From Thermoplasmata archaeon (GTDB lineage: Archaea > Thermoplasmatota > Thermoplasmata > Thermoplasmatales > Thermoplasmataceae), in contig JAKACH010000006.1 of the NCBI GenBank assembly GCA_021821635.1, forward strand, positions 1 to 44,978: a DNA stretch of 44,978 nt. Direction: 5' to 3'. The first letter of the stretch is position 1. Every line of letters begins with the position of its first letter. The notes beneath the pieces were generated by a model. The model searched no databases and was not told where the DNA came from. It saw only the letters and a program-made list of their open reading frames with translations. A program made the position numbers and the translations under genes. Below are positions 7,128-15,587 of the stretch, piece after piece.

Positions 7128-7291
7128 CGTACGCTAAAGACAATATTCAGTTAAATGCATTGACTAGAAGGCATATTATTATGAGATAGTTTCAGTTCCA
7201 CAAGAATATGATTCTCTAAAGGCCGCCTGTTGTATATACAAGAACTCTTCAGGCATCTAGATAGGTTTCTATCATGAATTGGTGAAGCCAT

Positions 7292-7783
7292 TCATGGATG
7301 ATAGAATGGGAGAGTGAACGCCAGTATTGCGATCACTATCATCAGGCCGAGCGTTATGAATGATGCGAGGTGTGTTATCTTCCGGATGCGTCTTACTTCA
7401 TCAAGTTTGCCCGCATTTACCAGCCTGATTATCTTCTTACCATGGTAAAGATTGTTTGCATACATCAGGACGAGCATGATAACTACAGCTATTCCTTTAG
7501 CAAGCAAAATTTTTCCTCCCTCTGTGGATGTGAGGTCTGAGAGGGTCGGGAGATATTCATAACCCAGATACAGACCAGTCAATATAAGAATAGTAACAGA
7601 GATATCGGTCGCAGTTCCAAAGATTCGCCCAACGTGTCCAAGTATCTTTGCTCTTTCTCTCTCATCAGTGGATATCCTCAAAGTGGCAGGCCACACGACT
7701 AACCATATAAAAAAGGAACCCCCGATAAAGAAAACGGCAACTAAAGCGTGGATCCACAGGATTACCAGAAAGACCCAGTTCAT
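7292..7783 (-). CDS. CopD-like four-helix membrane protein
   Basis: 163 aa with four predicted transmembrane helices. The first reads LVILWIHALVAVFFIGGSFFIWL, with a His in the helix and the small-residue patch seen in CopD/DUF2269-type proteins. Helix 2 has DISVTILILTGLYLGYEYL. The loop LYHGKKIIRLVNAGKLDEVRRIRKITHL contains further His residues. Proteins of this superfamily may bind heme or copper in the membrane. No CopC partner is nearby. It shares the general Trp/Gly/His helix pattern with the tandem proteins at 12031-13178, though similarity is weak. The function is inferred only at superfamily level. Confidence 0.6.
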   Translation of the reverse strand: MNWVFLVILWIHALVAVFFIGGSFFIWLVVWPATLRISTDERERAKILGHVGRIFGTATDISVTILILTGLYLGYEYLPTLSDLTSTEGGKILLAKGIAVVIMLVLMYANNLYHGKKIIRLVNAGKLDEVRRIRKITHLASFITLGLMIVIAILAFTLPFYHP

Positions 7784-8256
7784 AATGAGAGATCAGAGCT
7801 ACGCTCTAAATTGTTGTGGTCTCTTGCAACTCAGGAAGTATTGCTAAATTCTTTATCAGGAGAATGCAACTCCCGAATTCGGCTTGAGTCAGTTGTTCTG
7901 CCCTAGTGTGTTTCCTAATTACCTGATATCATAATGCCCAGATATTGATATATTGACTGGTGAGTCTTGGGTGCAGCGCAGCAGCGTATATGTCATGTAA
8001 TAATAGGTTTGAAGATATTTTATCGGCAGAAGTCGTCGTTGGGTTATGTAAACCAGAACCTTGTATATCGCACTTTTGATCTATCGAATCCTCAATCCAT
8101 TAAGAAACAGTAGATTCTTCTTGATGAGATCAAAAATCGAAATTGGGGAAGTTGAGGGCGCATTCTGTATTCCATTCAGATCCAAGAAATACATTTCAAG
8201 AATAATACAGGCGATTGCAGGAATACCTGCATTGTATTATTCTGTTACAAACATGC
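7784..8256. other. Intergenic stretch with no supported gene
   Basis: 473 bp between two minus-strand genes. The only long ORF (8061-8408, plus strand) runs 150 bp antisense into the next gene and has no recognisable domain. No tRNA-like fold, CRISPR repeat or terminator was recognised. It may hold the promoter of the CopD-like gene and decayed sequence. Confidence 0.5.
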
Positions 8257-8754
8257 TTATGTTATCGTGTCAGAAGCGATCTCGCCATTGGTTGAGGTCT
8301 CTACTATTACCACTTGAGAAATGGGGTTCCCCGACACCAGTATGTGTGTACCGAGAGAAAGACTATTGGGATGTGTCGAGGAAGCAATTATCTCTGTCTT
8401 GTATATAGTGGCATTATTGTAATAGTGACCGGTTTCGCCTACGTTGAACCCCACTATATTATAGGTACCGGAGTTGCCTGTAAGCCTTAGTGAGATGTCA
8501 TCAATCGGGACTGTTGAGGTAAGACTCAGAAATGATATATTGTAGACTGCAGTTGAGCCATTCCCTGATATCGATACTGCTATTATTCCAGAAGGGGTCT
8601 TTGCATTGTCAACGTCATAAAGAGTGGCAACTGTCAGGACTATAACGAGAATTATGATTGCTGATGTCCACTTGACGAATTTCCTGTTACTCGCTATGAA
8701 TCCTCTGATCCGGGATGATGCGGACTTTTTATTACTTTTGACTTTGCTTCTCAT
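8257..8754 (-). CDS. Membrane-anchored extracytoplasmic protein, unknown function
   Basis: 165 aa. A strongly basic N-terminus (about 30 residues with many Lys/Arg) precedes one transmembrane helix (SAIIILVIVLTVATLY, about 33-48). A beta-rich outer domain with N-x-S/T sequons follows (GNGSTAVYNISFLS, NNATIYKTE). Type IV pilin or archaellin-like architecture is possible, but I see no clear class III signal cleavage motif. Start ATG 8754 lies within the last codons of ileS (23-nt overlap), with a GGA just before it, so translation is probably coupled to ileS. Pairing a cell-surface protein with a tRNA synthetase looks incidental. Confidence 0.65.
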   Translation of the reverse strand: MRSKVKSNKKSASSRIRGFIASNRKFVKWTSAIIILVIVLTVATLYDVDNAKTPSGIIAVSISGNGSTAVYNISFLSLTSTVPIDDISLRLTGNSGTYNIVGFNVGETGHYYNNATIYKTEIIASSTHPNSLSLGTHILVSGNPISQVVIVETSTNGEIASDTIT

Positions 8755-11700
8755 TTTTCCTGATCATTATCCTGACTTTTGTGCCGTCTATGTCCCAGTC
8801 CTGTCCATTGTCTGCAGGTCCAAGCTCTATACTGTCTGCAAGTGTTTCGGATGAAATTGCCTCAACAGATTGTCTTATTTCTCCAGATGTGGTGGAATCT
8901 GCGGCTATCACAACGGATATCCTGTCATCATACTCAAGCGAAAGGTCCTTCCTCATCACCTGTATCCTGCGTATTATTTCCCTCGTAAGACCTTCCCTTG
9001 CAAGATCCGCATCTATGGAAGTATTAAGGAAAAGTTCAAAGCCGGTCCTTTCATCCCTGTCATAGACGTAACCTGCTTTAGGCACTGTCTCAACCAGTAT
9101 GTGCTCTGGTGAAAGCGTGAATCCTTCTATATCGACGCTTCCTTTCTGGTGGAGTTCTTCTGTGATGTGCCCCGGATCAGATGAGACGAGCGCCATCTCG
9201 ACCCGCTTCATGTTTCCCTTCAGAATAGGAGCGGCTGTCGAATAATTTAGCTTTATGCTTGGAGTGACAGGAAGGTCTCTCTCATCGGCAAAGCCTATGT
9301 TCTTGCAGTTTATTTCAGGCTTTATAATTTCCAGGAGGGGCTCGTCTATCCTCGACGATCCGGAAAGAAGGAGTTCCGTTAAGGGTTGTCTTCCTTTTAT
9401 CCCCGCCTTCTGGCGCATCCTTCGGACAGTCTCTATAATGGACAGGATGTCGGCAAACTTCTTCTCCAGTTCCGGCTGTATTCTGTCTTCAGACGCCACA
9501 GGGTAGTGTTCCAGGTGTACGCTCTCTCTTTGAGTGAGGGATCGGAAGAGATATTCGGTGGTAAATGGGGCAATCGGGGCCAGCATCATTGCTATTTTTT
9601 CCAGCAGAGTGTACAGGATGGAATAAGCACTTTCCTTGGTCTCGGTCATCTCCTCTGACCAGAATTTCCTTCTTGAAAGCCTCAGGTAAGTGTTTGAAAC
9701 CTGTTCTATTAGATCCATCAGGCTCCTTAAAGCCTCATGAGGCATATATTCCTCCATGTATTTATTGCATGCAAGGATTGTAGAATTCAGGCGGGAGAGG
9801 ACCCACTGATCGAGTGGATCGCTGGAGATCCTCAGGCCCTTGAATTCATACCTGTCCAGGTTTGCGTTTGAGGCAAAGAAGCTGTATACATTCAGGAGAG
9901 TGGAAAGCGTCTTTCTTGAAATTTCGGTGATTAGCCTTATATCGTAATTTCTGGTCTTCCACGGGACCCCGAACATAAAGAATAGGCGAAGTGGATCTGG
10001 GCCGTTCTGCTGGAGCGCATCTATTGCAAGGACAGAATTCCCCTCGCTTTTGCTCATCTTTCTGCCTTTCGCATCCAAAACAAACTCTATTGTAAGGACG
10101 TTTTTGTATGCGTTAGAATTGAAAAGCAGGGTTGAAATAACATGCAATGTGTAATACCAGCCTCTTGTCTGGTCTATCGCTTCTGTGATGAAATCCACAG
10201 GGATGTGCGTCTGACGGCTGTATCTGGGATAACCTATCGAAGCGTATGTGGCGCTCCCGGAGTCGAACCATGTATCGATAACATAAGGTTCCCGAACAGA
10301 GTCTTCCCCGCACTTTGCGCATTTGAGCTTCAAGACATCTACGAATGGGCGATGGAGATCATCTAATTGATGGCCTGAACGCTGTGCCAGCTCCTTCAGG
10401 TCGCCGATTGCCTCGTAGTGCCCGTTCTTGCATTTCCATACAGGTAAGGGTGTTCCCCAGTACCTGTTCCTGGACAGGGACCAGTCCTTCGCCTCTTCGA
10501 GAAAGTTGCCAAACCTTCCCTGTTTGAGGTGCGAAGGGTACCAGGAGATTCGTGAATTGGTTTCGATTATTTTTTCCCTGTTTTCTGATACCTTTATGAA
10601 CCACGCATCTAGCGGGTAATAGATAAGCGGTGACTTGCACCTGTAGCAGAACGGGTAAGTGTGCTTTATCTTCTCAATCTTGAAAAGCACGCCTGTTTCC
10701 CTGAGATAATCTATTATCTTCGGGTTTGCATCCATCACGGATAAGCCGTTCCAGGGAAGTGATGGATCGTTATATTTGCCTTCTGGGCTAACGGGATTGA
10801 GTAGTCTGGTCTTCATCCTCTTTCCTGTCTCGAAGTCGTCGGCACCGAATGCCGGGGAAGTGTGTACTATCCCTGTGCCTTCCTCCACTGTTACGTAGGA
10901 AGCACCAACAACCTGCAGGTTGCCGTCGAATGGCTTAAGGAACTTAAGCAGCTGTTCGTACTTCTTCCCTACGAGCTCGCTTCCCTTTATTGCATCCTGG
11001 ACGTGCTTTCCGCCCGGGAACAGCCTGTCTGCCATTGCTGCCGCGATATAGTACCTGGAACCCTTGTAATCAACAAGAGAATAGTCGATTTTCGGATTGA
11101 CAACCAGGAACTGGTTGGATGGGAGTGTCCATGGTGTAGTTGTCCAAGCCAGCATATAAGTATCTTTCTCTCCGACCAACTTGAAACGAACGTAGACCGA
11201 AACGTCTGTTACCTCCTCATATCCCTGCGAGACCTCATGTGAGCTTAGTGAAGTGCCGCATCTCGGGCAGTAAGGCAGTATCTTGAAATCCTTGAAGAGC
11301 AACTGCTTCTCGAACATTGTCTTGAGCGCCCACCACTCACTTTCCATGTAGTCCCTGTTCAACGTGATATAGTCCTTGTTATGATCCACCCAGAATCCGA
11401 TAAGCGAGTCTACTTCCTTGAATTCGTCTATGTACCTGAAGACACTTTCCCTGCAGTACGCATTGAATGCTTCTATGCCGAAATCCTCGATCTCCTTCTT
11501 TGAGTTGAAGCCGAAGTGTTTCTCCGCCTCTATCTCAACCGGCAGACCATGGCAGTCCCAGCCTCCTGCCCGTCCATATATTTTATGCCCCGTCATGTAT
11601 TTGTAACGAAGCACTATGTCTTTGACAACGCGTGTCATCGCATGCCCCATGTGAGGTCTTCCATTTGCAGTGGGCGGGCCCTCGAGGAACCTGAATGGTT

Positions 11701-11815
11701 TGTTTCCAAGACTTGAATTAAGTGATTTTTCCTGAATGCCCGACTCTTTCCAGTAAGACCTGACTTCGTCGGCTATCTCATTGAAAGAGCGGTTTGTATC
11801 AATGGTTTTAAACAT
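8732..11815 (-). CDS. ileS: Isoleucine-tRNA ligase
   Basis: 1027 aa, the full length of an archaeal/eukaryotic-type IleRS. It charges tRNA-Ile with isoleucine in the cytoplasm. The class I signatures are present: GPPTANGRPHMGHAMTR holds the HIGH motif (HMGH) and KGRKMSKSEGN the KMSKS loop. The editing (CP1) domain is represented by YMLAWTTTPWTLPSNQFLVV, and zinc-like Cys pairs occur in LPYCPRCGTSL, FCYRCKSP and LKCAKCGED. RGWYYTLHVIST lies in the catalytic fold. The C-terminal anticodon-binding region is complete. Start ATG 11815. The gene at 8257-8754 overlaps its 3' end. No T-box or other leader was seen in the 215-bp upstream spacer. Confidence 0.98.
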   Translation of the reverse strand: MFKTIDTNRSFNEIADEVRSYWKESGIQEKSLNSSLGNKPFRFLEGPPTANGRPHMGHAMTRVVKDIVLRYKYMTGHKIYGRAGGWDCHGLPVEIEAEKHFGFNSKKEIEDFGIEAFNAYCRESVFRYIDEFKEVDSLIGFWVDHNKDYITLNRDYMESEWWALKTMFEKQLLFKDFKILPYCPRCGTSLSSHEVSQGYEEVTDVSVYVRFKLVGEKDTYMLAWTTTPWTLPSNQFLVVNPKIDYSLVDYKGSRYYIAAAMADRLFPGGKHVQDAIKGSELVGKKYEQLLKFLKPFDGNLQVVGASYVTVEEGTGIVHTSPAFGADDFETGKRMKTRLLNPVSPEGKYNDPSLPWNGLSVMDANPKIIDYLRETGVLFKIEKIKHTYPFCYRCKSPLIYYPLDAWFIKVSENREKIIETNSRISWYPSHLKQGRFGNFLEEAKDWSLSRNRYWGTPLPVWKCKNGHYEAIGDLKELAQRSGHQLDDLHRPFVDVLKLKCAKCGEDSVREPYVIDTWFDSGSATYASIGYPRYSRQTHIPVDFITEAIDQTRGWYYTLHVISTLLFNSNAYKNVLTIEFVLDAKGRKMSKSEGNSVLAIDALQQNGPDPLRLFFMFGVPWKTRNYDIRLITEISRKTLSTLLNVYSFFASNANLDRYEFKGLRISSDPLDQWVLSRLNSTILACNKYMEEYMPHEALRSLMDLIEQVSNTYLRLSRRKFWSEEMTETKESAYSILYTLLEKIAMMLAPIAPFTTEYLFRSLTQRESVHLEHYPVASEDRIQPELEKKFADILSIIETVRRMRQKAGIKGRQPLTELLLSGSSRIDEPLLEIIKPEINCKNIGFADERDLPVTPSIKLNYSTAAPILKGNMKRVEMALVSSDPGHITEELHQKGSVDIEGFTLSPEHILVETVPKAGYVYDRDERTGFELFLNTSIDADLAREGLTREIIRRIQVMRKDLSLEYDDRISVVIAADSTTSGEIRQSVEAISSETLADSIELGPADNGQDWDIDGTKVRIMIRKNEKQSQK

Positions 11816-12002
11816 TTTCTAGTACCTTCTGGGGTAAAAGCTATCAGACTCATTAATTTAACACTTTATGATTATGAAAGGATCCAGGCGTGTGGATTAA
11901 ATGCAATCTTGATCCGGTAATTTATCCTTTGATCTTAAGTTCAACAGGATTCCGATAACAGGCCAGGAGCAAAAATAGGACTGACTTTTAACCAGAGATT
12001 AT

Positions 12003-12010
12003 TTTAAATA
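12003..12010 (+). promoter_or_regulatory. TATA box of the tandem membrane-protein operon
   Basis: tttaaata is centred 25 bp before the GTG at 12031. There is no ribosome binding site, which suggests that transcription starts at the start codon (leaderless). Confidence 0.6.
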
Positions 12011-12030
12011 TCCCCTGGGAATGACAATTA

Positions 12031-12627
12031 GTGAGCGAAAACGCGGTAGTAACTGGGGAAGCAGCAGCGCGAATCGGGTCTTCGAATTCAGTTTTCATTA
12101 GGAGAGGTATTCCCATGCTGCTTGTTCCTCTCGTATTGCTTTTAGTTGTCCTTTATTCAGGCGATTTTTACTATCTGGAGTATTTTCATGTGATCACGGG
12201 CTCCGCCTGGACAGGCATGGATCTCGTGATGGGTTTATTTTTCGCTTTTGTGATGCGCGGTCTCTCAAACCCGGAAAGGGTTGAGGTTTCCAAGCGTCTT
12301 ATTCCGACGATGCTGTTCTTCATGCCATCTATCGCCTCAGTTACGGTGACAGCGGGCCTCTACACTGCAATGCATCTGCAGATTGCATTTTCGTCCTCTT
12401 ATTTCATTGCAACCGGCATAATTGTGCTTATACTAATAGTGCAGGGTTTTGCCCTTTTCCTGCCAAACGAATTGAGGATATACCTTGAAATTCTTCGCGG
12501 AGGGAAAGATGTGGGTAAGATCGTTCGGCTTACGATGCTCAACCTGAAGCTTTCCCTCAGCCAGCTGGTGTTCCAAATAGCTGTCATAGTTCTTATGGCG
12601 CATTTTGCCACGGGTTACGCATTATGA
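12031..12627 (+). CDS. Multi-pass membrane protein, first of a tandem paralogous pair
   Basis: 198 aa, GTG start placed 25 bp after a TATA box. About five transmembrane helices follow a polar N-terminus. The motif YFHVITGSAWTGMDLVMG at the second helix is shared with the next gene (YVHVLLGAIWTGVDVFYG), as are RLIPTMLFFMPSIASVT versus RLIPMSLFFIPSVSILT. The in-helix His and the WTG-x-D motif recall CopD/DUF2269-type proteins that may bind heme or copper, but the family is not certain. The stop overlaps the next start (ATGA), so the two are co-translated and probably form a heterodimer; that is inference. Confidence 0.65.
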   Translation: MSENAVVTGEAAARIGSSNSVFIRRGIPMLLVPLVLLLVVLYSGDFYYLEYFHVITGSAWTGMDLVMGLFFAFVMRGLSNPERVEVSKRLIPTMLFFMPSIASVTVTAGLYTAMHLQIAFSSSYFIATGIIVLILIVQGFALFLPNELRIYLEILRGGKDVGKIVRLTMLNLKLSLSQLVFQIAVIVLMAHFATGYAL

Positions 12628-13178
12628 TTCCGGAAAGGCTTAAATCGATATACAGAGCGGGGGCCATTGCGGCCGTTCTTCCTGTAATTGTAGTTCTGGC
12701 AGCATATCTCTCAGGAAACTTTCTTTTCATCGATTATGTGCATGTTCTTCTTGGAGCTATCTGGACTGGTGTTGATGTCTTCTACGGTCTGATATTCTAT
12801 TTCGTAATTTCAAGCCTTGATGCCAGAACCCGGGCAGACATAGCAGAAAGGCTTATCCCAATGTCTCTTTTCTTCATACCTTCTGTTTCCATTCTCACGC
12901 CACTGGCCGGTTATATCCTGGCGGTGAAGCAAGGAATATGGAACCCTTACAATCCGGTATTTTCTGCCGCCATAATCACAGGCAGCATACTTGTTGCGGT
13001 AGGGTTCATGACAATCGTCCCGGCATCCGCGCTTGTGCTGAAAGAGATAAGAAATGCAAGCAGCAATTATGAAAGGAGTTCACGCTTGCTTATGCTTGGA
13101 TCTCACGGAGCACTCCTCCAGCTAGCACTCCAGATTGCAATGATATCAGTGATGGCATATATCGTAGTCTATATGTGA
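12624..13178 (+). CDS. Multi-pass membrane protein, second of the tandem pair
   Basis: 184 aa with about five transmembrane helices, a clear paralogue of the preceding gene: the same order of motifs, the HVLLGAIWTGVD motif, and a C-terminal helix after a basic loop (RNASSNYERSSRLLMLGSHG). It begins in a 4-nt ATGA overlap with the upstream stop. The N-terminal extension of the first protein is missing here. Joint function in a membrane redox or metal process is plausible but unproven. Confidence 0.65.
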   Translation: MIPERLKSIYRAGAIAAVLPVIVVLAAYLSGNFLFIDYVHVLLGAIWTGVDVFYGLIFYFVISSLDARTRADIAERLIPMSLFFIPSVSILTPLAGYILAVKQGIWNPYNPVFSAAIITGSILVAVGFMTIVPASALVLKEIRNASSNYERSSRLLMLGSHGALLQLALQIAMISVMAYIVVYM

Positions 13179-13256
13179 AATTTCTGCGGATAAGGAGAAT
13201 TGCAGGTATGTCAGACAAAAGTCGGCTAATATAATTTTTAATTATTAAAATAAAAA

Positions 13257-13265
13257 TATTTAATA
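13257..13265 (+). promoter_or_regulatory. TATA box of the 41-aa gene
   Basis: tatttaata is centred 26 bp before GTG 13287, the spacing seen at other leaderless genes here. Confidence 0.5.
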
Positions 13266-13286
13266 AGTACCATAGGTTATATTCAT

Positions 13287-13412
13287 GTGGCAGGCAAATT
13301 TTATAAGAATGTCGTTGAAGCCATAAGGGATGAAACCAACCGAATCAAGGGAATAATCAGGGAACAAAGATCATCCCAGAAAGACTCCGGCAGCATAAAG
13401 AAAAGGACTTAG
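13287..13412 (+). CDS. Small basic protein of 41 aa (too short for the ORF track)
   Basis: Read from the raw sequence: GTG start at 13287 and TAG stop at 13410-13412. The product is highly charged (begins AGKFYKNVVEAIRDETNRIK and ends in GSIKKRT) and looks like one amphipathic helix with a basic tail. A TATA box sits 26 bp upstream, with no other start signal. The ATG two bases upstream is in another frame and stops after 13 codons. The 3' end overlaps thiL by 4 bp, tail to tail. It could be a small nucleic-acid-binding protein. The family is not recognised. Confidence 0.5.
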   Translation: MAGKFYKNVVEAIRDETNRIKGIIREQRSSQKDSGSIKKRT

Positions 13413-14386
13413 GAAATGCTTCCTATTTTAGGTGCCGGGGCGAAGTGTTGATAACCGCCACCCACTATTTGACTCCAGCTTCTTCCATCAAATATAATAT
13501 TATCTCCCTTCCATGTATCGCCTATGTAAGAAACATGAATCTTCTCGGATTCCATAGCAGACTTAAAATCTGCATAGTTTTCGTTCTCAATCGTGAAAAG
13601 TATCTCATAATCACCGCCGAATGAAAGCGTCATATCGTTTAACGTACCTCCGGATAACTGTATTGCTTTTTTCACGTTTTCGTTAACCGGAATCTCGTCC
13701 TGAACCAGCCGGAAGCCGACTCCAAAATCTCTCTTTGCCCTGTAGATTGATTCAAAAATGCCGTCAGAAAGGTCCGTCATGAACTTTCCTCCATTCTCGC
13801 TTATTATTTTCGCTTCACGGACTCTCGGGACAATATTCATGAGAAGATCAATGCCAAGTTTCTTTCTATATCCCAGCCTGTAGAATGTGTAGCCTGCTGC
13901 AGCTTTTCCAAGATCTCCAGTTACGCACAGCACCTGATCAGGCCTTATGTCGCTCCTGCGCCGTATCAGCCTTTCAGCCTGCTCTCCGATAATAGTGCCT
14001 GAAAGTATCATTACGCTTGATTCCTTGGTGTCCCCTCCAAGATATTCGGCGTCAAAAAGCTTCAGTTCGTTGTCTATAGATTCAACGAGTTTCAGGACAA
14101 ATTCCGAATCAGTCTTTCCAGGAAGATTGAATGAAGATAGCATTCCGATAGGATTTCCTGCCATGGCCGCAATGTCGCTCAGGTTGATGGCGGCCAGGAA
14201 CCTGCCTATCTGATCGGCACTCGCTCCTGCAGGTATATTAGTATCGTATGAAACGGAATCAGTGGATACAAGTAACTTCTTCTTGCCAAGAGGTATCTCA
14301 ATGCAGTCGTTATCGCCGCCATGGACATGACCTGTCCTGAACATTGATGCGACAAGCTCCCTCTCTCCTATGCTTGATATTTTCAC
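13409..14386 (-). CDS. thiL: Thiamine-monophosphate kinase
   Basis: 325 aa, normal length. It phosphorylates thiamine monophosphate to the diphosphate, the last step of thiamine cofactor synthesis. Family marks: HGGDNDCIEI and STDSVSYDTNIP near the N-terminus (metal-binding Asp residues), INLSDIAAMAGNPIGML, the conserved LGGDTKESSVMILSGTIIG, VTGDLGKAAAGY, and DLSDGIFESI with the Asp of the ATP site. The fold is of the PurM/AIR-synthetase type. Start ATG 14386, with a TATA-like stretch (14407-14421) at the right distance for a leaderless transcript. No other thi gene is adjacent; ThiI at 23711 belongs mainly to tRNA thiolation. Confidence 0.95.
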   Translation of the reverse strand: MKISSIGERELVASMFRTGHVHGGDNDCIEIPLGKKKLLVSTDSVSYDTNIPAGASADQIGRFLAAINLSDIAAMAGNPIGMLSSFNLPGKTDSEFVLKLVESIDNELKLFDAEYLGGDTKESSVMILSGTIIGEQAERLIRRRSDIRPDQVLCVTGDLGKAAAGYTFYRLGYRKKLGIDLLMNIVPRVREAKIISENGGKFMTDLSDGIFESIYRAKRDFGVGFRLVQDEIPVNENVKKAIQLSGGTLNDMTLSFGGDYEILFTIENENYADFKSAMESEKIHVSYIGDTWKGDNIIFDGRSWSQIVGGGYQHFAPAPKIGSIS

Positions 14387-14460
14387 GTTTACCTTATGGC
14401 GCCCACATAAATCATTTTAATGCTTCCGAAAATCGAAGATAGTTTCCCTGCTCGCTAAAA

Positions 14461-15522
14461 TCAGATTGTAATAGAATATCCGACTGATCTTCTTGAAAGT
14501 GTTTCGATATCCATGTCCGAGACAAGGCGTGCCTCAAGTTCAATTTCCTGTTCGTATGACCTGAGATCCGATGATTTATAATATGATTCCAGCTGGCTGA
14601 AATCCTGGGAAAGCGATGAGCTCACGATCAGGTCAAGAAGCTCCCTGTCGGGTTTTGCATTATGGACGCCTCTCTCCTTGTTGCCGCCGGTGGGGTACGA
14701 TATTACCGTTCTTCCGGGTTTCCTTGTATCTAGCAGGATGCGTGCCAGCGACCACAGTCTGGGCGGCCTGTAAAGATGCCTTTTCCAGAGATATTCAACA
14801 AAAGTATTCCTCTGTATATTCATGGGATTGACGCTGATGTCATCCGTGAAATCATCGATATCAGAAATAGACTGGATCATATCATCTATGGCAGTCTTCT
14901 CCGTCATGAATGGAGGCTTGAACAGCAGGTAAGTGCGCACGGTATAACCAAGCTTCCTTGCGGTCATGGCAGATGCCTTGTACTTTGCGAATGTTGATCC
15001 CTTGTTGATGGAGTCTGTAATGATCCTGTCGTTCGAGCTTTCCAGGCCGATTGCTATCCTTACTGCCGGGACGTATTTCCCCAGATCACGGATGTTTTCT
15101 TCTCTTATATATTCGGTCCTGCTTTCCACCAGGAGTGTGTCAATTTTTGGTCCTATTGTGTGCATGAAATATTCTCTCACATCAATGGGAATTTCCATAG
15201 GATCAAGGAAGCTTCCGGATGTAAAGATCTTCAGGACCTTGATGCCGTTCAGGGACTGTGCAACATGATCGATTTGCTTGTACAGGTTCTCCCTTGTTAT
15301 CGAGAGATCTATGTCGTTGAAGTAGCCGCACATGGAGCATGATGAATAATTGTACCATGAGCAGCCGCGGGTCCTGAATATAGCAACTACGGTATCCTCC
15401 TTTTGCCCTTCTATCCTGTCGAGTTCCTTCCAGACCGAAACAGGCATGTCAGGGTTCCCGGATCTCAGCTCTGAAGGCATTAAATCCTTGATGAACGAAG
15501 CAAATGCACGGTTTGTTCTCAT
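14461..15522 (-). CDS. RaSEA-like radical SAM enzyme (archaeosine synthesis)
   Basis: 353 aa from ATG 15522 (MRTNRAFASF). The longer GTG start in the track (15570) would place the TATA box inside the coding region. It matches the TIGR01210-type family, named RaSEA (radical SAM enzyme for archaeosine formation). This acts with ArcS to turn lysine-modified preQ0 at tRNA position 15 into archaeosine. The cluster-binding cysteines are in RTRGCSWYNYSSCSMCGY, a C-x7-C-x2-C pattern typical of this family rather than the usual C-x3-C-x2-C. Further marks are KIFTSGSFLDPMEIP and IAIGLESSNDRI. No ArcS gene is in the window. The alternative is an uncharacterised member of the same family. Confidence 0.75.
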   Translation of the reverse strand: MRTNRAFASFIKDLMPSELRSGNPDMPVSVWKELDRIEGQKEDTVVAIFRTRGCSWYNYSSCSMCGYFNDIDLSITRENLYKQIDHVAQSLNGIKVLKIFTSGSFLDPMEIPIDVREYFMHTIGPKIDTLLVESRTEYIREENIRDLGKYVPAVRIAIGLESSNDRIITDSINKGSTFAKYKASAMTARKLGYTVRTYLLFKPPFMTEKTAIDDMIQSISDIDDFTDDISVNPMNIQRNTFVEYLWKRHLYRPPRLWSLARILLDTRKPGRTVISYPTGGNKERGVHNAKPDRELLDLIVSSSLSQDFSQLESYYKSSDLRSYEQEIELEARLVSDMDIETLSRRSVGYSITI

Positions 15523-15556
15523 TTTCCCTACTCTTCGTTGCCAGATTACTGCAACA

Positions 15557-15565
15557 TATTTTAAA
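15557..15565. promoter_or_regulatory. Shared palindromic TATA box for two divergent genes
   Basis: tattttaaa is centred 26 bp before ATG 15588 (plus) and about 39 bp before ATG 15522 (minus). No second TATA-like sequence lies in the 65-bp spacer. The plus transcript would be leaderless and the minus one would have about a 14-nt leader. Confidence 0.55.
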
Positions 15566-15587
15566 CACACTAAGATTAACCTAGTGA

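Noticed and set aside
8061-8408. 115-aa plus-strand ORF in the gap before 8257
   Set aside because: Its second half is antisense to the membrane-anchored protein gene, it has no recognisable domain, and no promoter or ribosome binding site was convincing.
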